DNA from: Paraflavisolibacter caeni
GTDB taxonomy: Bacteria; Bacteroidota; Bacteroidia; Chitinophagales; Chitinophagaceae
NCBI RefSeq assembly: GCF_025628885.1
Contig: NZ_JAOTIF010000009.1
Coordinates: 62,001 to 126,000, forward strand
Reading direction: 5' to 3'
DNA: 64,000 nucleotides
Under the pieces are notes generated by a model. It saw only the letters and a program-made list of their open reading frames with translations, ran no database searches and was not told where the DNA came from. The translations under genes and the position numbers were made by a program. Positions 58,518 through 64,000 of the stretch are shown piece after piece (position 1 is the first letter of the stretch; the number at the start of each line of letters is the position of its first letter).

Positions 58518-60608
58518 TTACTGCTCTTCAATTATTTTTATACCCCATGGTTCTAACTGCATCTCCTTCCCTTTTACCATTGTCTCATTTGAAAGCAATT
58601 CTTTACCATCACGGTAAGGGTATTGAACAGAATGGGGAACTGCTGAATAATTGAAATAATAATGAATAGCCTTGCCCCTTTGGTTGATGCCTGATTTTGT
58701 GATTAAGGGAAAGGAAATTTGTTGATCCACACCCCATAACCCTGCTTTCTTTACAGCATCTGCCAATATCTTCTCCAGCACGGCATCCGTAGTCATACAC
58801 CCAATATAAGTAGCGACACCTTTCCCATAGTTGTTTTGCGTAATGGCTGCATACTTCTTCCATACAGGATGATCATAATAGGCTAAAACCTTGGCCGTTG
58901 TGGGAGTAATCAGTTCCATCCATTTCCGGACTTTGTTTTGCTCAGTTCCGCCATTGAAAAGATCTCCTTTTAATTCAACATCATTTTGGGGATCGGTAAA
59001 CTGACTGTAATAAATGCCACACGCTTCACTGATAATACCTGGCTGTCGAACAGATCGCACTTTCACGTGCTCATTAGAAAAACCGGATTTAAACGTGTAA
59101 ACTACATGACCACCATTTTTGATGTATTGATTCAGCCGTTTGAGCAGGCTATCTGGAGCTGCATAAAGTGCAGGAACTACGATCAATTTGTATTGCTCTA
59201 AATTGGTGCTGGATGGATCAATAAGATCAACACCAACATTCATACGATACAATACATCGTACATAGGACGGAATAATGTATTATAATTCTCCCCGCTTAT
59301 AGGAAAAGAATTAAAGGCAGTGAGCGCTTCATTACTGAATAAGAGGGCTACATTGTTTCTTTTTTGAAGATGGATAAGATGAGCACTCAATTTTTGAAAA
59401 TCAGCCCCGATCGTCTTGGCCTCATCATACGTAGGATTAGGCTCAAAGTCATGGCTCAGCAGTCCTTTCCAGTACGTCTCTATAGCATTGTGAATAGAAT
59501 GCCAATGCCAGTAGGAAACCATATCAGCCCCGGAAGCCAGGTGACTGAAGGCCTGCAGTCGTAATTGTCCCGGGAAGGGTACCCATTGAGGAAAACCCTG
59601 CGCTTCTGTTTCGATTACCAAATAGTTCTGTCCCCCTTTCATTGACCTCGTCAAATCACCACCCAAGGAAATTTCAGCTCCGGTTAGTTGGTTTTGTGAG
59701 GGATGATAAATGTCAATCCCTGCAATGTCTAAGGCTTTAGCTGCAGCAAAATGATCGACGTCAGGCTGTATACCATAGGAATGGCCGCGCCACCCGAGAT
59801 CAAAGTTTTGCGTGATAAACTGGTGAGGCTTTTTGTATTCCCTGACAATTTTTGCCTGCCATGCTAAATAGTTGGTTACAAGTGATCTTTGAAACTTTGC
59901 AAACTCCGAACTTAAGCTGGCATTAATACTGCCATTCACAGAGGGAAAATCATCCCAGCTATTGATGCGATTACTCCAGTAATCCAGGCCAAATGCTTTA
60001 TTAAGACTATCCAGCGAAGGAAATTTTGCCTTCATATATTGAACGAATTGCTTTTGCACGTTTGGCCCACTGGTCTCGTACGACTTTGTTTCATTGTCTA
60101 TTTGATAACCAATAACAGCAGGATGGTCCTTCACATGTTCCAGCAATTTGCGGATGACCTTTTCTGCATGTTCCAAAAAATGTGGATTGGTAATGTCCAT
60201 ATTCTGGCGCGCACCATATTGATTTTGCCCCCTGGGTGTAATGGCAAGAATATCCGGATACTTTTTAACCAGCCAGGTGGGCACAGCATAAGTGGGTGTG
60301 CCAATCATTACTTTGATGCCTGCCTTGTGCATCGCATTTAAAACCCTGTCTATATGAGAAAAATCAAAAACTCCTTCCTGCGTTTCAAGTGTGCTCCAGG
60401 TAGATTCTGCAATGCGGACAACATTGATCCCGGCCTCTTTCATCATTTGAACATCCTTATCCAATCGCTCATAAGGCATGTATTCATCATAATAAGCAAC
60501 ACCATATAAAAGTTGATTAGGCTGAAATTGTGCAGCTGATGGCTGTATGAGCACAATGGAGAGTATGACTTGTAACCCGATGAAGAAGACGAAGGAATAC
60601 CTTTTCAT
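58518..60608 (-). CDS. GH42 family beta-galactosidase
   Basis: 696 residues from the ATG at 60608 (MKRYSFVFFIGLQVILSIVL), which puts the signal peptide first; six upstream residues are unneeded. The GH42 barrel starts at LLYGVAYYDEYMPYERLDKD; the acid/base Glu is in GYQIDNETKSYE and the nucleophile Glu in YLVIETEAQGFPQW. A middle trimerisation domain (about 390-600: LIHLQKRNNVALLFS) and a C-terminal beta domain follow. The signal peptide indicates a periplasmic enzyme, releasing galactose from side chains. It is the first gene before the sigma factor, on the same strand. Confidence 0.92.
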   Translation of the reverse strand: MKRYSFVFFIGLQVILSIVLIQPSAAQFQPNQLLYGVAYYDEYMPYERLDKDVQMMKEAGINVVRIAESTWSTLETQEGVFDFSHIDRVLNAMHKAGIKVMIGTPTYAVPTWLVKKYPDILAITPRGQNQYGARQNMDITNPHFLEHAEKVIRKLLEHVKDHPAVIGYQIDNETKSYETSGPNVQKQFVQYMKAKFPSLDSLNKAFGLDYWSNRINSWDDFPSVNGSINASLSSEFAKFQRSLVTNYLAWQAKIVREYKKPHQFITQNFDLGWRGHSYGIQPDVDHFAAAKALDIAGIDIYHPSQNQLTGAEISLGGDLTRSMKGGQNYLVIETEAQGFPQWVPFPGQLRLQAFSHLASGADMVSYWHWHSIHNAIETYWKGLLSHDFEPNPTYDEAKTIGADFQKLSAHLIHLQKRNNVALLFSNEALTAFNSFPISGENYNTLFRPMYDVLYRMNVGVDLIDPSSTNLEQYKLIVVPALYAAPDSLLKRLNQYIKNGGHVVYTFKSGFSNEHVKVRSVRQPGIISEACGIYYSQFTDPQNDVELKGDLFNGGTEQNKVRKWMELITPTTAKVLAYYDHPVWKKYAAITQNNYGKGVATYIGCMTTDAVLEKILADAVKKAGLWGVDQQISFPLITKSGINQRGKAIHYYFNYSAVPHSVQYPYRDGKELLSNETMVKGKEMQLEPWGIKIIEEQ

Positions 60609-60757
60609 ATTTTTATTTTCAAGCAACCATGTTAAGCAGATAAAATTAAATACTATAAATGTAAAAAAAACGATTATTATTCAAATTTTCTTCTTGCTGA
60701 CTACTGAGTAATGGAGTTTCAGGATACAGCAGGATGGCATAGGCCCTACACCACCCT

Positions 60758-60765
60758 ACATTTGT
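60758..60765 (+). promoter_or_regulatory. Possible -7 box (TACATTTG) of the acetylesterase gene
   Basis: TACATTTG matches TAnnTTTG and lies 18 nt before the ATG. The second TATATTTG-like run (60770-60777) is also close. No -33 element at the expected spacing is obvious. Confidence 0.45.
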
Positions 60766-60783
60766 TGTTTATATTTGTTTGCA

Positions 60784-62313
60784 ATGAAAAATAGAATCAA
60801 GTTTTTAACCGTCCTGGTCACAACATTCCTTTCCTCCCTCCTCCACGCCCAAATCAAACTGCCTGCCATCATCAGCGATCACATGATCCTGCAGCAAAAT
60901 GCAAAGGTGGCAATCTGGGGTTGGGCAAGTCCTGGAGAAACAATTACTATTACCAATAGTTGGAACCCAAAAACGGCAAAAGCAACTGCAGATGCTGCAG
61001 GTAAATGGCTTTCCTATATCAACACCACGAAAGCAGGTGGACCTTATACGCTGAAATTTACCGGCAAGAACACGATTGAAGTAAAAGATATTTTATTGGG
61101 AGAAGTATGGCTCGCCTCCGGGCAGTCGAATATGGAATTCTTCATTGGCAAAACGCCCAATCCCTCATACACAGGTGTTTCCAATTATGAAGAATTGATG
61201 AAAGATGCAGAGCATCCTGATATTCGCACTATTGACGTTCCGAATAAAGTGGCCGATGAACCACAACCTGATTTCAAAGGTGATTGGAAACTGTGTACAG
61301 CGAAAACTATTGACACCTTCTCTGCCGTAGCCTATTTTTTTGCTAGGGAGATCAACAAGGCAACAGGTTATCCTGTAGGCATCATCAATGCCACCTGGGG
61401 CGGCACGCCGGCAGAAGCTTGGACTAAAAAAGAAGTCCTGCAAGGAAATACGAATTTCGTCCCCATCCTGGAACGGTATAAAAAGGCTTTAGAGGTTTTC
61501 CCGGCAGAAAATGAAAACTACAGGCAAGCTGTTGCGAAGTGGAAAGCAGATACCAGTACAACAAAAGGCGCTGCGCCCCGTGCCCCTATGGGACCAACAC
61601 ACAACCACTCTCCTTCTAAATTATACAATGGCATGATTGCCCCGGTTGTACCGTATACTTTAAAAGGAGCGATTTGGTACCAGGGTGAAAGCAATGCAGA
61701 AAGGGCCTATCAATATCGCAAGTTATTCCCTGCCTTGATCAACAACTGGAGAGACGACTGGAAAGCACCCAAGATGCCTTTTTACTTCGTTCAGATCTCT
61801 CCGCACCGCAGCCAGAATCCCGAGATCAGGGACGCACAGCTGTTTGCTTACAGGACCACACCCAACACCGGCATTGCAGTAACAACAGACAACGGTGATT
61901 CTCTCGACATTCACCCGCGCAACAAAGAACTCGTAGGAAAGCGCCTTTCTTTGTGGGCGCTGCATAATGAATATGGCAGGAAAAACATGGTTACCTCAGG
62001 TCCATTATATAAGTCTATGAAAATTGAAGGCGATAAGATCCGCATTAGTTTCGACTTTGACAAAGGCCTTACAGCAAAAGGAGGCAACTTAACCGAATTC
62101 ACCATTGCCGGTGAAGACCAGGCCTTCGTTCCTGCACAAGCGAAAATCGAAGGCAATACTTTAGTAGTTTGGAGCGATGCAATCAAGAACCCTCAGGCTG
62201 TTCGCTTTTCTTGGCGAAACATCCCCAAACCAAACCTCTACAACGCCGCAGGTCTCCCTGCATCCCCCTTCCGCACGGATAATTGGCAGTTAACAACCCA
62301 GGGAAAAAATTAA
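60784..62313 (+). CDS. Sialate O-acetylesterase-type SGNH carbohydrate esterase
   Basis: 509 residues from the ATG at 60784, with a signal peptide (MKNRIKFLTVLVTTFLSSLL, then HAQ). An N-terminal jelly-roll precedes the SGNH domain. Block I contains the nucleophile Ser in LASGQSNMEFFIGK; block III is WYQGESNAERAYQYRKLFP; the catalytic His is in LDIHPRNKELVGKRLSLWAL. Family members deacetylate sialic acids or, more often in plant-glycan loci, acetylated pectin or xylan. It faces away from the GH42 gene, and a terminator follows. Confidence 0.92.
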   Translation: MKNRIKFLTVLVTTFLSSLLHAQIKLPAIISDHMILQQNAKVAIWGWASPGETITITNSWNPKTAKATADAAGKWLSYINTTKAGGPYTLKFTGKNTIEVKDILLGEVWLASGQSNMEFFIGKTPNPSYTGVSNYEELMKDAEHPDIRTIDVPNKVADEPQPDFKGDWKLCTAKTIDTFSAVAYFFAREINKATGYPVGIINATWGGTPAEAWTKKEVLQGNTNFVPILERYKKALEVFPAENENYRQAVAKWKADTSTTKGAAPRAPMGPTHNHSPSKLYNGMIAPVVPYTLKGAIWYQGESNAERAYQYRKLFPALINNWRDDWKAPKMPFYFVQISPHRSQNPEIRDAQLFAYRTTPNTGIAVTTDNGDSLDIHPRNKELVGKRLSLWALHNEYGRKNMVTSGPLYKSMKIEGDKIRISFDFDKGLTAKGGNLTEFTIAGEDQAFVPAQAKIEGNTLVVWSDAIKNPQAVRFSWRNIPKPNLYNAAGLPASPFRTDNWQLTTQGKN

Positions 62314-62724
62314 TTAACAACTCAAAACTGCACTGACGATGTATCTATTGATATGTTGTCAGTGCAGTTTGTTTTTTATATAACCTGTTGTTGGCAACAG
62401 CACAGCAGTAAAGCCAATACAACACACCCTGAATCTTCCACATCAAATGATTCAGGCCCGGCTCTGGTCCCATTTCAGTATTCCCTCCCTTCTCAACACC
62501 TCGATAGCTCAAGCTCGGGTCAAAACTGTTTTTAAATAAATAGACTGAGGAATTAAATTCTTTGGAAAGCTTATTGCTGTGAATTTTTGATCAAACCATC
62601 CTTATAACCGGCCAACACTATACTGCCTGATCCTACCTGTTGAAAATAGTGAGCGATGCTTATACTTGATTCCTGCCCTTTCAGACTTCTATTGACTGTT
62701 TAAACAATTCTAAAAAGAACATTT
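62314..62724. other. Gene-free spacer before the second SusC gene
   Basis: Contains the terminator of the acetylesterase (62325-62377) and about 340 further bases in which I see no convincing gene, tRNA or repeat. A 60-codon frame at 62353 has an unprotein-like composition. The promoter of the SusC gene must lie here; I cannot pick a single -7 box. Confidence 0.55.
62325..62377 (+). terminator. Terminator of the acetylesterase gene
   Basis: AAACTGCACTGAC (62325-62337) and its exact complement GTCAGTGCAGTTT (62358-62370) with a 20-nt loop, followed by GTTTTTTA. Confidence 0.88.
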
Positions 62725-64000
62725 ATGAAAATCACGGCTACTAAAATTCCTCCAAAAGTAATGGATGACATTGCCCTGCTTTTGGAAAACGCAAAAGCGA
62801 TTGGATTGCTTTTTTTAATGACCGTTTTGTGGGTACTTCCTTCTATGGCACAAACCGTTACCGTAAAAGGACGAATTGCTGATGAAAAGAACCAACCGGT
62901 AGTTGGCGCATCAGTTTCGGTAAAAGGAACAACGATAGGTGCCACTACCGACAACAACGGAGAGTTTCAAATAACCGCTCCAGCGAATGGTAGTCTGGTG
63001 GTTTCTTCTGTTGGCTTTACCGCAAAAGAAATTCCCGTGAACAACCAGGCTAACCAAAACATAACATTGACTGCCGCTACCCAAAGCCTTGAGAATGTAG
63101 TGGTGGTAGGATATGGCACCCAAAAGAAAAAAGATGTAACAGGCGCAGTAGCCAGTGTAAATATGGATGCCTTACGAGATGTTCCCAATACGAGCCTGGG
63201 TCAATATCTTCAGGGTACAGTGCCGGGGTTGAATGTCGGCGTGTCGACTGTTGCTGGGGGAACGCCTCCGATTGCCATACGCGGGCAGGTTTCACTGAGC
63301 GGTAACCAGAATGTTTTGATCATTCTGGATGGTATTCAGTATTCCGGCTCACTCTCCTCCATCAATCCGGATGACATTGCTTCTATTGATGTGCTCAAAG
63401 ATCCAAGCTCCACTGCCGTCTATGGAGCACAGGCCGCCAACGGTGTAATCCTCATTACATCAAGAAGAGGTCGTGTCAACCAAAAACCACGAATATCCTT
63501 CTCGACTTCATACGGAACACAGAAGCCTACTGTTGGAGATCTCAAACCAAAGAACCGGGAAGAATACCTGGCCGGTCTAACAGAGGCTTTTTATGAAAGA
63601 TCTTATCTGGCTCCTGACTTTACACAGCCTAATCCCAACTTTAATGTTGCTACTGTGGTGGATGCTTCCATGAAAGATGCGAATGGTAATATACTGCCCA
63701 ATGATTATGACTGGTGGGGCGAAGGAACAAAAACAGGTACGATCTGGGACAACACCCTAAGCATCTCCGGTGGTGGCGATAAAGTGAGTTATCTTCTTTC
63801 GGGTGGCTTATTAGATCAGAAAGGGTATATTATCAACGACATTTTTAAAAGAAAATCCATTCGGGCAAATTTGGAAACCAGGCCTTTAAACTGGTTGAAA
63901 GTTGGCCTGCTTTCGTCAGCCGCATTTGTCAACCAGGACGGCGCCGAACCAGCTTTGGCCTCCCTGCAGCACATATCCCCTTTATTGGTACCTTATGACT
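62725..64000 (+). CDS. SusC/RagA-family TonB-dependent transporter (partial, no STN domain)
   Basis: Runs off the right edge after 425 codons. A long N-terminal lead (MKITATKIPPKVMDDIALLL) is followed by the signal core and WVLPSMAQ. The CarboxypepD_reg-like domain (VTVKGRIADEKNQPVVGASV) follows directly. Plug motifs LENVVVVGYGTQKKKDVTGA, GTVPGLNVGVSTVAGGTPPI, and DVLKDPSSTAVYGAQAANGV are as usual. Unlike the SusC at 53.3 kb it has no STN domain, so it cannot take part in the FecI/FecR relay. It presumably starts another SusCD pair, to the right of the window. Confidence 0.94.
   Translation, partial: MKITATKIPPKVMDDIALLLENAKAIGLLFLMTVLWVLPSMAQTVTVKGRIADEKNQPVVGASVSVKGTTIGATTDNNGEFQITAPANGSLVVSSVGFTAKEIPVNNQANQNITLTAATQSLENVVVVGYGTQKKKDVTGAVASVNMDALRDVPNTSLGQYLQGTVPGLNVGVSTVAGGTPPIAIRGQVSLSGNQNVLIILDGIQYSGSLSSINPDDIASIDVLKDPSSTAVYGAQAANGVILITSRRGRVNQKPRISFSTSYGTQKPTVGDLKPKNREEYLAGLTEAFYERSYLAPDFTQPNPNFNVATVVDASMKDANGNILPNDYDWWGEGTKTGTIWDNTLSISGGGDKVSYLLSGGLLDQKGYIINDIFKRKSIRANLETRPLNWLKVGLLSSAAFVNQDGAEPALASLQHISPLLVPYD

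Noticed and set aside
62353-62535. 60-codon frame after the acetylesterase
   Set aside because: Starts inside the terminator loop and has a Ser/Gln/His-rich random-looking composition.

Overview
The window looks like chromosomal DNA of a Bacteroidota member, most likely Chitinophagaceae (Chitinophaga/Niastella-like). The basis is a SusC/SusD pair with FecI/FecR regulators, -7 promoter boxes of the form TAnnTTTG, ribosome-binding sites that are weak or absent, tRNA genes without an encoded CCA, and zinc-free forms of ribosomal proteins S4 and L36. The family name is inference; no rRNA is present to anchor it.

Layout. 0.3-3 kb: a FUSC-type membrane protein facing aroQ, with a perfect 20-bp hairpin between them. 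3-8.4 kb, minus strand: carA and the end of the S10/spc/alpha ribosomal supercluster (infA, rpmJ, rpsM, rpsK, rpsD, rpoA, rplQ), cut off from secY/map. Its spacers are long and contain heptamer repeats, a large hairpin and a leftover second infA 3' end. 8.5-31 kb: mixed housekeeping genes (homogentisate dioxygenase, phosphodiesterase, Uma2 protein, rpe, methyltransferase, TonB receptor, hemerythrin, glycosyltransferase, histidine kinase, lipase maturation factor-like protein, phytoene desaturase-like oxidoreductase, MtfA-like peptidase, a PAS/MBL pair) and three tRNAs (Leu-UAA, Gly-GCC, Leu-GAG). 31-38.4 kb: a LuxR-type response regulator, an M1 aminopeptidase paired with a cyanophycin-synthetase-like protein that has lost its ATP-grasp domain, and a TetR/nitroreductase/DsbA module with twin palindromic operators.

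38.6-62.3 kb is a polysaccharide utilisation locus. On the minus strand, read 5' to 3', it runs GH42, FecI sigma, FecR anti-sigma, SusC with STN domain, SusD, GH31, GH51, GH127, then a DUF5107-TPR protein and a sugar-porter MFS transporter. A divergent acetylesterase lies at 60.8-62.3 kb, and a second SusC gene without an STN domain runs off the right edge. Together they fit capture and breakdown of an arabinose- and galactose-bearing, probably acetylated plant glycan: glycan sensed at the STN domain signals through FecR and FecI, SusCD imports oligosaccharides, periplasmic arabinofuranosidases, the GH31 enzyme and the beta-galactosidase trim side chains, and the MFS protein takes up the monosaccharides.

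The most unusual signals are: (1) a 16-codon copy of the infA 3' end, in frame behind infA and differing only at synonymous positions; (2) the ATP-grasp-less CphA-like protein next to a peptidase; (3) sequence-divergent intergenic arrays that share a strict 7-nt period, plus one array of 11-nt period near 10.5 kb.
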